DNA of 42,339 nucleotides from positions 1 to 42,339 of IMG/VR virus record IMGVR_UViG_3300036901_000039, one strand, 5' to 3'. The notes below the pieces were generated by a model. It was not told the origin of the DNA. It saw only the letters and a list, made by a program, of their open reading frames with translations, and did no database searches. This stretch comes from a virus. Positions 21,650 through 29,805 of this stretch are shown piece after piece. The position numbers and the translations under genes were made by a program. Each line of letters opens with the position of its first letter. The first letter of the stretch is position 1.

Positions 21650-21928
21650 ATGAACATGCTAGAAATGAAAAAACTTCTAAAGTCCCAGTTCGCACTGGAG
21701 ATTGATCTTATTGACTTAGTAGAAGAGTGCTTAACGGATATATTCAATGATGTATATGAAGGGAAATCCGCCGTACAGATTTTCCGAAATTCATACGATG
21801 CTTTTGAATTGGAAGGCTGCCTAAGTTCCTTAAAATACATCAGAACTCAAATAGAATCATCTCGCGAATATGCCAAAAAATGGAAAGAAAAGCAAGCTCA
21901 AGAGAAGTTGCTAAAGGAAACAACTTAG
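21650..21928 (+). CDS. Small helical hypothetical protein
   Basis: The protein has 92 residues, predicted all-helical and acidic in the middle (IDLIDLVEECLTDIFNDVYE), with a Lys/Gln-rich tail. AAGGAAAAAACA precedes the ATG. A hairpin at 21948-21973 follows it. The function is unknown. Confidence 0.6.
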   Translation: MNMLEMKKLLKSQFALEIDLIDLVEECLTDIFNDVYEGKSAVQIFRNSYDAFELEGCLSSLKYIRTQIESSREYAKKWKEKQAQEKLLKETT

Positions 21929-21947
21929 AGTATAAACAAGAAAGGCT

Positions 21948-21973
21948 CTCCCCCAAGTTAGTGCTTGAGGGAG
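21948..21973 (+). other. Intercistronic hairpin without T-run
   Basis: CTCCCCCAAG (21948-21957) pairs with CTTGAGGGAG (21964-21973) with one mismatch around a 6-nt loop. No T-run follows, so it more likely stabilises or separates the mRNA segments than terminates transcription. Confidence 0.5.
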
Positions 21974-21997
21974 AAGTGATAACCAAAGGATAGAGAA

Positions 21998-22198
21998 ATG
22001 TCATCAGTCAAAGATAGTACAACCACGTCTGATTTAAGGGAAGATTTCCTTTATCACGCAACGGAAGCCAGCTGGTATATGAATCAGTTTCTACAAGAGA
22101 CTGAGGAAGCCGAGAATTCTTTCGCTAAGTACAAAGAACATGCGATGTACCGAGATGAGTTTAAAAAAAGACTCTGGGAGGAATCGCCATGCGCATGA
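21998..22198 (+). CDS. Small acidic helical protein
   Basis: The protein has 66 residues with YHATEASWYMNQFLQETEEA as its core. AAGGATAGAGAA precedes the ATG. It overlaps the next gene by 10 nt. The function is unknown. Confidence 0.6.
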   Translation: MSSVKDSTTTSDLREDFLYHATEASWYMNQFLQETEEAENSFAKYKEHAMYRDEFKKRLWEESPCA

Positions 22199-22371
22199 TT
22201 AGAAACGAAGAGAAATTGTACGATCGTTACATAAGCTGGCTCGAAGAAAACTACTCTGGGCCACAAATAGATGACGGTGACTGCCTTTCATTTGATGATT
22301 GGTTTGAAGATCTCAAAGACAGCATTTTTGGATGCTACGACAGACAAGATTTAGAAGAAATATACACGTAA
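22189..22371 (+). CDS. Small acidic hypothetical protein
   Basis: The 60-residue, strongly acidic protein contains YISWLEENYSGPQIDDGDCL and DDWFEDLKDSIFGCYDRQDL. GAGGAATCGCC lies before the ATG. Its acidity and size resemble DNA-mimic or inhibitor proteins, but that is only a resemblance. Confidence 0.6.
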   Translation: MRMIRNEEKLYDRYISWLEENYSGPQIDDGDCLSFDDWFEDLKDSIFGCYDRQDLEEIYT

Positions 22372-22395
22372 ACAACAAAACACATAGGTAACAAT

Positions 22396-22932
22396 ATGTC
22401 ATTTTTCCCCGAAGAAGATAAATTCATGGGCAACACCGATTACTTTAAGCCAGGTAAGATTTTAGAAGGCGATGAAGCTAGGATCAGAATTCTCACAAAC
22501 CCAATTGTAGGGTGGGAGAACTGGTCGGAGGACAACAAGCCCACAAGGTTCTTTCCCAATAAGAAACCAAGAGTGGCTCCTAATCCCCTAAAGCCTTGGA
22601 GAGAATTCACGGCAATGATGGTTTGGAATTACGAGTTAGGGCTGCTTCAGATTTGGTCATTCACTCAAAAGAATCTTAAGAAGTCCCTGCAATCGCTAGA
22701 AACTAATAAGGGATCACCGCTTAACTACGATCTCTTTGTCTCTAGACATGGTGAGGGAACAGATACTAGGTACATTCTAAGGCCATCTACGCCTCATAAA
22801 TTAGAGGCACAGATACAATTGGCCCTGGAAGAGACGCAATTCAATTTACATGCTCTCTACGCAGGAAAAGATCCATTCAAAGATTTAGAAGCTGGTAAGG
22901 AGGACGTATATGACTTCAGTTCAGTGGCGTAA
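22396..22932 (+). CDS. Single-stranded DNA-binding-like phage protein
   Basis: The protein has 178 residues. The N-terminal FMGNTDYFKPGKILEGDEAR and RILTNPIVGWENWSEDNKP are followed by AMMVWNYELGLLQIWSFTQK and an acidic tail. I recognise this order (GWExWxEDNKPxR, then VWNYxxxxxQIxxxTQ) from a phage family annotated as ssDNA-binding proteins. The acidic C-terminal end (KEDVYDFSSVA) would fit. The exonuclease starts inside its 3' end, so the two form a recombination pair. Confidence 0.7.
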   Translation: MSFFPEEDKFMGNTDYFKPGKILEGDEARIRILTNPIVGWENWSEDNKPTRFFPNKKPRVAPNPLKPWREFTAMMVWNYELGLLQIWSFTQKNLKKSLQSLETNKGSPLNYDLFVSRHGEGTDTRYILRPSTPHKLEAQIQLALEETQFNLHALYAGKDPFKDLEAGKEDVYDFSSVA

Positions 22933-23788
22933 AGTAGACGGTTTAACACATGACGAATGGCTGTCATGGCGACGCAGTGGGGTGGGTGGCAGTGATGCCC
23001 CCGCCATTATGAATGTAAGCCCCTATTGTACCTACTACCAGAAGTGGGAAGAGAAGGTTTATGACAAAAAGAAGGGAGACAACGCAGCGATGAAGTATGG
23101 AAGAGAAACCGAGAGTATTTCTAGGAATGAGTTCGAGGATAGAATGGGGATCAAAGTTCCCGCTTCTAATGTCGAGAACGTAAAATTTCCTTGGCTTCAC
23201 GCTTCCTTGGACGGCATTGATGAGAGTGGTACGATCGTCGTTGAGATTAAGAAGGCCAACAAAACAGACCATGCCACAGCTATTAATGGGAAGGTGCCTC
23301 TTAAATACGTACCGCAATGCCAGCATATCCTTAATACCATGGGATTAGATGGGATGTATTACTTCTCAAGCCCAGCTGACGGCTCTAAAGGTGTGATTGT
23401 TGAGGTTGCCCGGGATTCTTCTTACATTGACGCATCGCTTTTCCCGGAAGAGCAGAAGTTTTGGGATCGTGTGGTAAATCACCTTCCGCCTGAATTAAGC
23501 GCAGAAGATCCCGTTGACCTAGAGGATACGCGTGAATGCAAAAAGAAGGTCAAGAGGCTTCTAGAGATCCGTGAGATGATAAAACCCCTTGAGAAAGAAG
23601 ACGATGAGATCATGGAATATCTCAAGCTTAATTCCCAAGGGCGCAGTGCAAAAGGACATGGAATCGTACTGCAAAAACAAATCTGTATGGGCGCCATCGA
23701 CTATTCTAGAGTTCCCAATCTGGAAGGCATCGACTTAAGCCCATACAGAAAAAAATCTTTCGAAAAATGGACTGTAAGAGCTATATAG
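22910..23788 (+). CDS. YqaJ-family (lambda Exo-like) recombination exonuclease
   Basis: The protein has 292 residues. The YqaJ N-terminal signature is DEWLSWRRSGVGGSDAPAIM, followed by E-rich MKYGRETESISRNEFEDRMG. The catalytic D and E-x-K lie in LDGID and VVEIKK (residues ~100-115), and YVPQCQHILNTMGLDGMYYF follows. It should resect double-strand ends 5'-3' for single-strand annealing or strand invasion. It overlaps the ssDNA-binding-like gene by 23 nt. The C-terminal third is helical and specific to this lineage. Confidence 0.88.
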   Translation: MTSVQWRKVDGLTHDEWLSWRRSGVGGSDAPAIMNVSPYCTYYQKWEEKVYDKKKGDNAAMKYGRETESISRNEFEDRMGIKVPASNVENVKFPWLHASLDGIDESGTIVVEIKKANKTDHATAINGKVPLKYVPQCQHILNTMGLDGMYYFSSPADGSKGVIVEVARDSSYIDASLFPEEQKFWDRVVNHLPPELSAEDPVDLEDTRECKKKVKRLLEIREMIKPLEKEDDEIMEYLKLNSQGRSAKGHGIVLQKQICMGAIDYSRVPNLEGIDLSPYRKKSFEKWTVRAI

Positions 23789-23849
23789 AGAAGTGTATCC
23801 ATAGTCTCTTTACAATCTTGACTGCTTGCCTGATTGTTATGGTACTCTA

Positions 23850-23877
23850 CCCCTTAGTCCCTGCTAGGGGGTTTTTT
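23850..23877 (+). terminator. Terminator of the recombination operon
   Basis: CCCC(T)TAG pairs with CTAGGGG around a 6-nt loop and is followed by six T. It lies 61 nt after the YqaJ stop codon and overlaps the end of the convergent gene 23864-24025. Confidence 0.7.
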
Positions 23878-24025
23878 CTTTTAGCTGCTTACCCAAATCT
23901 CCCAACAAGTGAAACGCCGCCCTTAGCTTTCGGTTATTTTTTTTATCTCGGGCATCTTTCTGGTGTTTTTCCAGCTCTCTCAAATCGCTTATAAACATAT
24001 CAGTTTGAATTAGTTGCGCACTCAT
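23864..24025 (-). CDS. Small basic helical protein
   Basis: The protein has 53 residues from MSAQLIQTDMFI. TTAGGAGGATTT before the ATG is the best ribosome binding site in this region; the longer frame upstream has none. The sequence DLRELEKHQKDARDKKNNRK and HLLGDLGKQLKEK is helical and charged. It is alone on the minus strand between plus operons. The function is unknown. Confidence 0.6.
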   Translation of the reverse strand: MSAQLIQTDMFISDLRELEKHQKDARDKKNNRKLRAAFHLLGDLGKQLKEKTP

Positions 24026-24086
24026 AAATCCTCCTAAGTAACCTATTAAAAACATATAAAGGATGGAGAATAGCAATGTTTGGGAA

Positions 24087-24116
24087 TTGCCACAAATGAA
24101 AAATTTAAGATAGGAT
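24087..24116 (+). promoter_or_regulatory. Probable promoter of the replication initiator
   Basis: TTGCCA (24087-24092) and TAGGAT (24111-24116) are 18 bp apart. Transcription from here would give a leader of about 180 nt that contains the structures at 24135-24298. Confidence 0.45.
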
Positions 24117-24128
24117 ATCGGTATAAAT

Positions 24129-24190
24129 AAAAAACCCCGAGCTATGAACCTCGGGGTCAGGAGCCTAAGAGAAAACCAATCTCTGGTAAC
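24129..24190 (-). ncRNA. Candidate antisense RNA against the initiator leader
   Basis: On the minus strand CCCCGAG pairs with CTCGGGG (24150-24156 with 24135-24141) and runs into TTTTTTATTT, a textbook terminator with no minus gene upstream. A -35-like TTGACC (24219-24224) and weaker -10-like TATGTG (24197-24202) lie 16 bp apart just upstream. The predicted RNA is about 60-75 nt and complementary to the 5' half of the initiator leader, including the left arm of the large inverted repeat. Confidence 0.45.
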
Positions 24191-24298
24191 GGACATCACA
24201 TAAACGTCAGTTATCTTAGGTCAACGTATAGCAAATACGCAAGAAAAAAGAAAACTTTAATTTCTTGGGTTCTCTTAGGCTCCTACAACCAATAGGAG
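24160..24298 (+). promoter_or_regulatory. Structured initiator leader with ribosome-binding-site switch
   Basis: A 14-bp perfect inverted repeat joins GGAGCCTAAGAGAA (24160-24173) to TTCTCTTAGGCTCC (24270-24283). The last bases of the right arm also form CTCCTA-N7-TAGGAG (24280-24298), which buries the AGGAG ribosome binding site of the initiator. The two pairings are mutually exclusive. Inside the loop a further dyad TAACxGAC...GTCxGTTA is present. The region may also contain the replication origin. Confidence 0.6.
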
Positions 24299-24304
24299 TT
24301 TACC

Positions 24305-25246
24305 ATGTTTTCCAGACCCAATTATACCCAAACACCCAATGAATTCTTCGACGAAATCGCTATGACCCTTAAAGAGGGCGAATTGCGAGTTCTTCTTGTC
24401 ATAATGCGCCAAACATTTGGGTGGGGCAACAAAAGATGGGATCGCATAAGTCTTTCCCAGTTCACCAAAAAGACGGGAATGACCGAGAAATCTGTTATTC
24501 GATCTCTAAAGACCTTGATAGAAAAAAAACTGGTGACCAAGCACCAAAAAGGTCCTTCAAGTAACCAAGAAAGCTGGTACAGTTTAATCGTCGAAGACCC
24601 CTCAGAATTCGAAGATCCTATAGTGATTCAAAATATTTTTACCCCCTGTCCTAAAGACAGGCCCCCCTCTGTCCTAAAGACAGACACAAAAGAAACTCTT
24701 CCAAAAGAAAGAAAAGAAAGCTCGCTAGCGCTCGCAAAAGAAAAGTCGCCTTCGGCTCCTCCCCCCCCTTCTGGCCACTATAAAGAAAAATTTGAAGGAA
24801 AGGTTTGCATAACAGAAGAAAACTTTGATAGGCTCTTGAAGAAGTTTGGGTCTGAGGAGCTTTTGGATGAGTATGCCGAGAAGCTTTACAGGTGGAGCTT
24901 CAATAACGAGAAGGCATTTAAGGTCAAAAAGCGTCATGACATGGTTTTGGAGGACTGGATCGAGAAGGATAGGAAGAGCGTCGCAGCCAAGAAGCCCCAA
25001 GAAGGCACTTTAAATGCCCCACAGCAAGAAAACTGGCGTCTAAACCAGGAAGTAGTCCAAGAATTGAAGATGTGCGGTAAAAAGGTCGCTGAAGGGCTAA
25101 ATTGGTTTTATAAGTTCCATGTACTCAAGGATAAGAACCGTCAGGACTTCGATCTTTCAGGCCTAATAAACCATAAGGATTTCTGTTTGCAGCTAGAAAA
25201 ACACCTGAAATTGCACATCGTCAAACATAGGTTCCCTAATGGGTAA
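24305..25246 (+). CDS. Phage replication initiator, O-like N-terminal domain
   Basis: The protein has 313 residues. Residues ~5-95 match the phage replication protein O N-terminal winged helix: TQTPNEFFDEIAMTLKEGEL, RVLLVIMRQTFGWGNKRWDR, then FTKKTGMTEKSVIRSLKTLI. A Pro/Ser/Lys linker follows, then a helical C-terminal half (residues ~165-313) that could recruit a helicase loader. Such proteins bind the origin, often inside or near their own gene. No helicase gene is seen, so the host helicase is probably used. The ribosome binding site is sequestered as described for the leader. Confidence 0.8.
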   Translation: MFSRPNYTQTPNEFFDEIAMTLKEGELRVLLVIMRQTFGWGNKRWDRISLSQFTKKTGMTEKSVIRSLKTLIEKKLVTKHQKGPSSNQESWYSLIVEDPSEFEDPIVIQNIFTPCPKDRPPSVLKTDTKETLPKERKESSLALAKEKSPSAPPPPSGHYKEKFEGKVCITEENFDRLLKKFGSEELLDEYAEKLYRWSFNNEKAFKVKKRHDMVLEDWIEKDRKSVAAKKPQEGTLNAPQQENWRLNQEVVQELKMCGKKVAEGLNWFYKFHVLKDKNRQDFDLSGLINHKDFCLQLEKHLKLHIVKHRFPNG

Positions 25247-25661
25247 ATACGACGAAATGGAAGGCTATGAGCCTAAAAAGGGGCCACACCCCGATTTTAA
25301 ACTTAACCTATTCAATGCTAAGAGTTTATGTGGAAGGATTCAAAAAGATATCCCCTCCGGAATGCGGATCTATATAGTAGATATTCTGCTCTGGGTAAGC
25401 TTCACCGCCGGCCCTACGGCCAAATATGGAGTCTTTGCGACGCCTATCACTTTGCATCAACCTTCTAAAGACTATGATAGAATTACAGAGAAAATTGTAA
25501 ATTACTATTTTAAATATGTAAAAAACTTTTATAACAAACAGCAATTAGAACTATCTCTGAAAGTTGAGAGTGCCCATCTCGTCCATGGCGATGTTCTCGA
25601 TAACCTTCTCCTCCCCAACAATGAAGTCTTCCATGACTTTGGCGTTGCAGGAGGTGAATAA
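25239..25661 (+). CDS. Hypothetical protein downstream of the initiator
   Basis: The 140-residue frame starts at an ATG overlapping the initiator stop by 8 nt, so coupling is likely. The N-terminal part (EGYEPKKGPHPDFKLNLFNA) is polar and the middle hydrophobic (IYIVDILLWVSFTAGPTAKY). The last 37 codons are antisense to the small lipoprotein gene 25551-25685. The function is unknown and the true end may differ. Confidence 0.5.
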   Translation: MGKYDEMEGYEPKKGPHPDFKLNLFNAKSLCGRIQKDIPSGMRIYIVDILLWVSFTAGPTAKYGVFATPITLHQPSKDYDRITEKIVNYYFKYVKNFYNKQQLELSLKVESAHLVHGDVLDNLLLPNNEVFHDFGVAGGE

Positions 25662-25685
25662 AATGAGTAGTGCAAGAAATTTCAT
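25551..25685 (-). CDS. Small lipoprotein, possible outer-membrane spanin
   Basis: The 44-residue protein begins MKFLALLILFTSC, a short signal peptide with an LFTSC lipobox, so Cys13 could be lipidated. AGAGGAATCAC lies before the ATG. Size and lipidation fit an o-spanin (Rz1-like) or entry-exclusion lipoprotein. Against this, it is not next to a recognised lysis gene and it is antisense to the end of the previous plus gene. Confidence 0.5.
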   Translation of the reverse strand: MKFLALLILFTSCNAKVMEDFIVGEEKVIENIAMDEMGTLNFQR

Positions 25686-25703
25686 GTGATTCCTCTTTAG
25701 GGG

Positions 25704-25732
25704 TTGACGGTAAAATTTAGATATAGCACAAT
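25704..25732 (+). promoter_or_regulatory. Promoter for 25753-26040
   Basis: TTGACG (25704-25709) and CACAAT (25727-25732) are 17 bp apart, upstream of TTAGGAG and the ATG at 25753. Confidence 0.5.
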
Positions 25733-25752
25733 GTATTTTTTTAGGAGTATCT

Positions 25753-26040
25753 ATGAGCAACAATAAAATATTAATTTACTTCAGCCTGTCTCTATTAGTT
25801 ATTAGCTTCTATTTAACAAGCGTTGCCTCGTGTTGGTGTGAAGAGCTGTCCGTTGGGTTTATTGACCATTTTGTGCATGTACATTTAGATTTGGATAGCC
25901 TTAAGGATTATGGGATTCTGGAAATAGAGACTCCAAGCGATACTCCTGCATTCTCTAGATTTGCTCAAGATTTACGTGAGTACGGTCAAGACAGCTCTAG
26001 TGAGTCTGGAACATGTTCCTGGGGACATAACACGGATTGA
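25753..26040 (+). CDS. Small protein with N-terminal membrane or signal segment
   Basis: The protein has 95 residues. ILIYFSLSLLVISFYLTSVA at residues ~6-25 is a transmembrane helix or signal peptide. A short Cys-containing (SCWCEE), acidic extracytoplasmic domain follows, with LDLDSLKDYGILEIETPSDT. TTAGGAG precedes the ATG and it has its own promoter. An envelope-located moron function such as superinfection exclusion is possible but unproven. Confidence 0.6.
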   Translation: MSNNKILIYFSLSLLVISFYLTSVASCWCEELSVGFIDHFVHVHLDLDSLKDYGILEIETPSDTPAFSRFAQDLREYGQDSSSESGTCSWGHNTD

Positions 26041-26042
26041 AT

Positions 26043-26261
26043 ATGTCAAAAGTAGAAGAATTTCCTGTAAAATTTACTGCATTTTACCCTGACAAAGATC
26101 TACCAAATATTATGTATCTGAATGAAGATACGGGTAAAATTTGTTTACTGGAATCAAGAGGTCAATTCTTGAGCGCTAAACTCCAGATTCAAAATGCTAG
26201 CTGTGCCCCCTGTTACGGCTTTACATTGGATATCTATCCAGTATGCGGTTCCAGGTGTTAG
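26043..26261 (+). CDS. Small hypothetical protein overlapping a tail-fibre gene
   Basis: The frame has 72 residues from the ATG at 26043, just after the preceding stop. The first 37 residues look like a real protein (EEFPVKFTAFYPDKDLPNIM). The last 36 codons are antisense to the end of the tail-fibre gene and may be fortuitous read-through. Confidence 0.4.
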   Translation: MSKVEEFPVKFTAFYPDKDLPNIMYLNEDTGKICLLESRGQFLSAKLQIQNASCAPCYGFTLDIYPVCGSRC

Positions 26262-28343
26262 GCCAGTTATGATTACGTTTTTACAGAACGGCGCTCCGTT
26301 AGTTAGAAGACCCGTAAGATCCGTGAAAATGGTGTTAATTCCAACCGTGGTACCTGTGACCGATGCCCCGTTTGACGGTGCTGTACCAGTGCCGTAAGCT
26401 ACTATAATGTTAATTCCGTCGCCCGTAGTGCTATTAGCCATTTGCCCGTTGATCGTCGCTCTTACAGAAGTAAAAGTCGTAGGGGTGATTTTCCAAGAAG
26501 AGCCTAGACCCATCATCACATAAGCGGCTGTCGATGTCGTTCCCGTAGGCGCTGCCGATGTACCGAAATTTGTTGCGACGCTTGGAGTGACTCCTAACTG
26601 TCCCGTGGATGAGTTGATGGAAACGGGTTGTATGTTTGTTGGGGTTACTCCCGTTATCCCGAAAATGAATGCTTTTGATAACTGAGTTGCGCTAGTTCCT
26701 GTAGCAGAACCGAGTCTAAGAACATTCGATTCCCCTACTGTTCCAGTCGCATTAAAAAGAATATTTGATGATTCTGCTCCTGTATATGCAGTTCCGGAAT
26801 TTGGCCCAATAGCAACATTGTTTGAACCAGTTTTTAGCCCATCTAAAGTAGCATAACCAACTCCCATGTTGTTAGATCCAGAAGTGAGAGCATTTAAAGT
26901 TGCAAATCCAAAACCAGAGTTTGCAGTACCAGAAATACTCCCATTTCCACCAGATGCACCTAAAATTGTATTATCATTGGCATCGGTAACATTTAGCGAA
27001 ACGGTCGAACCTGTCGCTGTGAATTTTACGCTAGATCCAGAATTTGAGTTAGCATTCCATGTAATTGTACTCCCTGAAGCTGACCCTGAGTCTCCATTGG
27101 CTGTGATTGAACTTGCAGCTGCATTGGCCCACGCAGGTGGCGATCCAGTCGTGGCAGTAAGAACTTGGCCAGTAGTTCCATCTGCTAAAATGCTTGGAAC
27201 GCCAGATGCTGATGTGATAAGTACACCGTTATTTCCAGTAGATAACGCTGACATCACATTAGCTGCTGAAGCATAAAGAAGGGTATTTATAGCATTGGTG
27301 TTGGGAAAAGTAGTTGTAGTGGGCACAAACGCAGTTCCATTGGATCTAAGGATCGTTCCTGTTCCTGTCGTTGTGTTATTCGCGCCAGTTCCACCATTTG
27401 CTCCAACTAATATTCCACCGAGAGTTTCTGTCGTTCCAGAACCTGCTAATGTCAACCCGGTACTACCTCCAGTCAGAGTAAATGCCGATCCTGATAATGC
27501 TCCACCGCTGTCCCCAGTGATAGAGATTGAACTCGCAGCTGGTGCTTTAAAACTGGGGGTCGCAGTTCCATTGCTAGTGAGTACAAAATTAGTTGTTGAA
27601 GATGAAATTACAGCTAAATTTCCGCCATTATCGCAAAGTACGACTTGTGGGGTATTGCCAGTTACAGGAGTTGCACCAGTGATCCCTTGTATATAAGCTT
27701 TATTAAGGTACCCAGCAGAAGTTCCTGTACCGACTCCAATTCTTAAAACATGTGACTCACCTAGCGTTCCTAGATTCAAATGTCCAATAATAATATTGCT
27801 AGATTCAGAACCTGTATAACTCTGACCTGCTGATGCTCCTATTCCAATATTGTATTGACCGGCAGTTAATTCTTGTAAGCTTTGGAATCCGAATGCACAA
27901 TTAAAATTAACAGCAGTATTAAGTGAAGGTAAAGCGAAGGTGCCGAATGCACTATTTGAATTCCCGTTCCCTGTAGCAAGTAGAGATCCAAATCCCCAAC
28001 CAGTATTGTAATTCCCGGAATTCCCAAGGTTTGCAAATAATTGCAAAGTAGATCCAGTCCCATAAAATTCTGCTGTACCCCCATAACCCAAGGCATGTAT
28101 TGTGATCGTGCTACCAGAAGCGGTGCCTAAATCTGCGTCAAAAGTTATCGACCCCACTGGAATAGGCTGAAATGTAGGCGCTAGACCTGTTCCGTTGGAT
28201 GTAAGCACGTTCGTAGCTGTACCCACATCCGTAGTTACAAGGCGCGTTCCATCGAAATAAACGACGCCGTCAGTATTGGCCATGGAAGAGGCGTCTGTGC
28301 CTCCAGCGACAATTGGTAGTGGATTTGGGCCGTCGTATGACAT
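26154..28343 (-). CDS. Tail fibre or adhesin with two long beta-structure repeats
   Basis: This 729-residue Gly/Ser/Thr-rich protein has an N-terminal SYDGPNPLPIVAGGTDASSM, then two related modules (residues ~60-235 and ~395-560). Each begins with an ASGSTITxxA-type segment and contains YadA-head-like turns (NSAFGTFALPSLN; NSGFGFATLNALTSGSNNMG; SYTGSESSNIIIG and AYTGAESSNILF). A smaller domain with TPGTAYWIDIQCKAV ends it. Such trimeric beta-helical proteins bind the host surface. It is the last gene of the fibre operon. Confidence 0.75.
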   Translation of the reverse strand: MSYDGPNPLPIVAGGTDASSMANTDGVVYFDGTRLVTTDVGTATNVLTSNGTGLAPTFQPIPVGSITFDADLGTASGSTITIHALGYGGTAEFYGTGSTLQLFANLGNSGNYNTGWGFGSLLATGNGNSNSAFGTFALPSLNTAVNFNCAFGFQSLQELTAGQYNIGIGASAGQSYTGSESSNIIIGHLNLGTLGESHVLRIGVGTGTSAGYLNKAYIQGITGATPVTGNTPQVVLCDNGGNLAVISSSTTNFVLTSNGTATPSFKAPAASSISITGDSGGALSGSAFTLTGGSTGLTLAGSGTTETLGGILVGANGGTGANNTTTGTGTILRSNGTAFVPTTTTFPNTNAINTLLYASAANVMSALSTGNNGVLITSASGVPSILADGTTGQVLTATTGSPPAWANAAASSITANGDSGSASGSTITWNANSNSGSSVKFTATGSTVSLNVTDANDNTILGASGGNGSISGTANSGFGFATLNALTSGSNNMGVGYATLDGLKTGSNNVAIGPNSGTAYTGAESSNILFNATGTVGESNVLRLGSATGTSATQLSKAFIFGITGVTPTNIQPVSINSSTGQLGVTPSVATNFGTSAAPTGTTSTAAYVMMGLGSSWKITPTTFTSVRATINGQMANSTTGDGINIIVAYGTGTAPSNGASVTGTTVGINTIFTDLTGLLTNGAPFCKNVIITGLTPGTAYWIDIQCKAVTGGTASILNLEFSAQELTS

Positions 28344-28351
28344 TTAATTAC

Positions 28352-29803
28352 CTAAAGTTGAATGTATTCTTGGATTACTACGATGCCGGCTGTTCCGGAG
28401 CCACCAGGCTGAGCACCGCCTGTAAACTGAATTGCTCCTCCTCCGCCAGCCCCATAACCTGAAGCGTTATTTCCTGCATTTGAACCTGCCGAAGATCCAC
28501 TTAGATAAAACCCAATAGCTCCAGATCCAAATTGTGTATCTGCTCCTTGTCCCGAATATCCCGGCCCACTTGTATTGGCGCTGGTTATCAAACCCCCAAA
28601 TCCAGAACCTCCTCGACTCCTGAAATTCCCACCTGAACCTCCTGAACCTCCAACCCCACCAGGAGCAACCGGATTAGGATTAATTACGGATGAAATCCCA
28701 CCACTACCTCCGACTGTAGTTAAGAGAGATCCCAAACTGGTTGTTCCTCCGGTATTTCCATTTCCTCCAGAAACTCCCGTTCCAGCAGCCCCAATTGTTA
28801 CAGTTTGAGAAGCACCTATTGTTGCGGCAGAGAAAATCCCTTCGGCATATTCTCCAGCTCCTCCACCTCCTCCAGTCCCAAAATTGCCTAAAGCAAATGT
28901 CGGGCAGCCTCCTCCCCCTCCGCCGCCACCTAATTGACGAACAGAGCAATAAACCATTCCGGTAGTTGGGGTGTAGGTGCCATTACCAGTAAATACTTGA
29001 AATCCAGTAGAAAATCCTAAACCTGCACCAGAAATAGTGATGGTATTCCCAGAACCTGATGTTGATACTCCATTGGTTCCTAGGACATTTAGAACTCCCG
29101 CAGAGGGGATAGCTGTACCAGTATTCTCTACGTAACTTGTTGCAATAGTTCCACTAGGCTCGATAGTGATCGTATTGCCAGATCCAAGGGTGGTTATGCC
29201 GCTTGATCCCAGAACATTTAATATCCCGCCAGCTGGCACAGCCGTTCCTGTATTCTCAACGTAACTAACTCCTACATCGCCACTTAGCTCTATAGTGATG
29301 GTGTTTCCAGAACCTGTTGTTGTGATGCCTGTGGAACCAAGGATGTTTAAATTTCCAGCAGATGCTGCGGCAGTTCCTGTATTCTCTGTATAAAGAAGGG
29401 CTAAGCCGCCGGACGGCTCTATAGTCATTGTTGATGTACCGGCATTGCCTACTGTCTTTATGTAAGTTCCGTCGCCTACTAAATCGATATTGTTGTTTGT
29501 AGGGGGTACGATAATCCCATCGTTACCAGTTAGGGTTTCTACGATGTTGCTGCCACCTATTTTGATCCAATTGGCTGAAGTAACCCCACTAGCTGAATTG
29601 AAGCTTTTAAGCTCCCATAAAGTGTTTGTAACGGTATTCAACCATCTCTGTTGTATGGCTAACAAATTGATCGATGTCGATTGCGTGATGTCATTTGCTG
29701 TTGGATCTCTTGCTTGGAAAATATCCACAAAGGGGCTAGAACTAGCTCTTCCTACGGATGAAGCATCAAAGAAATTTGTTGGTGTTGTATTGTTAAATGT
29801 CAT
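28352..29803 (-). CDS. Tail fibre with repeats and glycine-rich tip
   Basis: The protein has 483 residues. The N-terminal part SPFVDIFQARDPTANDITQS resembles the base of the 31893-32672 protein (VRAPSTNDITMYP). Four copies of a ~38-residue repeat follow (VENTGTAVPAGGILNVLGSS with GSGNTITIE). The C-terminal ~190 residues are a polyglycine-rich domain like the host-range tips of T4 gp38-type adhesins, with runs of eight or more Gly. It is probably the exchangeable receptor-binding part. Confidence 0.75.
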   Translation of the reverse strand: MTFNNTTPTNFFDASSVGRASSSPFVDIFQARDPTANDITQSTSINLLAIQQRWLNTVTNTLWELKSFNSASGVTSANWIKIGGSNIVETLTGNDGIIVPPTNNNIDLVGDGTYIKTVGNAGTSTMTIEPSGGLALLYTENTGTAAASAGNLNILGSTGITTTGSGNTITIELSGDVGVSYVENTGTAVPAGGILNVLGSSGITTLGSGNTITIEPSGTIATSYVENTGTAIPSAGVLNVLGTNGVSTSGSGNTITISGAGLGFSTGFQVFTGNGTYTPTTGMVYCSVRQLGGGGGGGGCPTFALGNFGTGGGGGAGEYAEGIFSAATIGASQTVTIGAAGTGVSGGNGNTGGTTSLGSLLTTVGGSGGISSVINPNPVAPGGVGGSGGSGGNFRSRGGSGFGGLITSANTSGPGYSGQGADTQFGSGAIGFYLSGSSAGSNAGNNASGYGAGGGGAIQFTGGAQPGGSGTAGIVVIQEYIQL

Positions 29804-29805
29804 CC

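Noticed and set aside
21322-21840. Three overlapping minus ORFs of 66-99 codons opposite the start of the replication operon
   Set aside because: They are antisense to plus genes with good ribosome binding sites and show no proteinlike features of their own.
26866-27696. Two long Pro/Val-rich plus ORFs opposite the tail fibre (and similar ones at 28575, 30086 and 32077)
   Set aside because: They mirror the Gly/Thr/Asn-rich repeats on the minus strand; such composition leaves the opposite frame open without coding.
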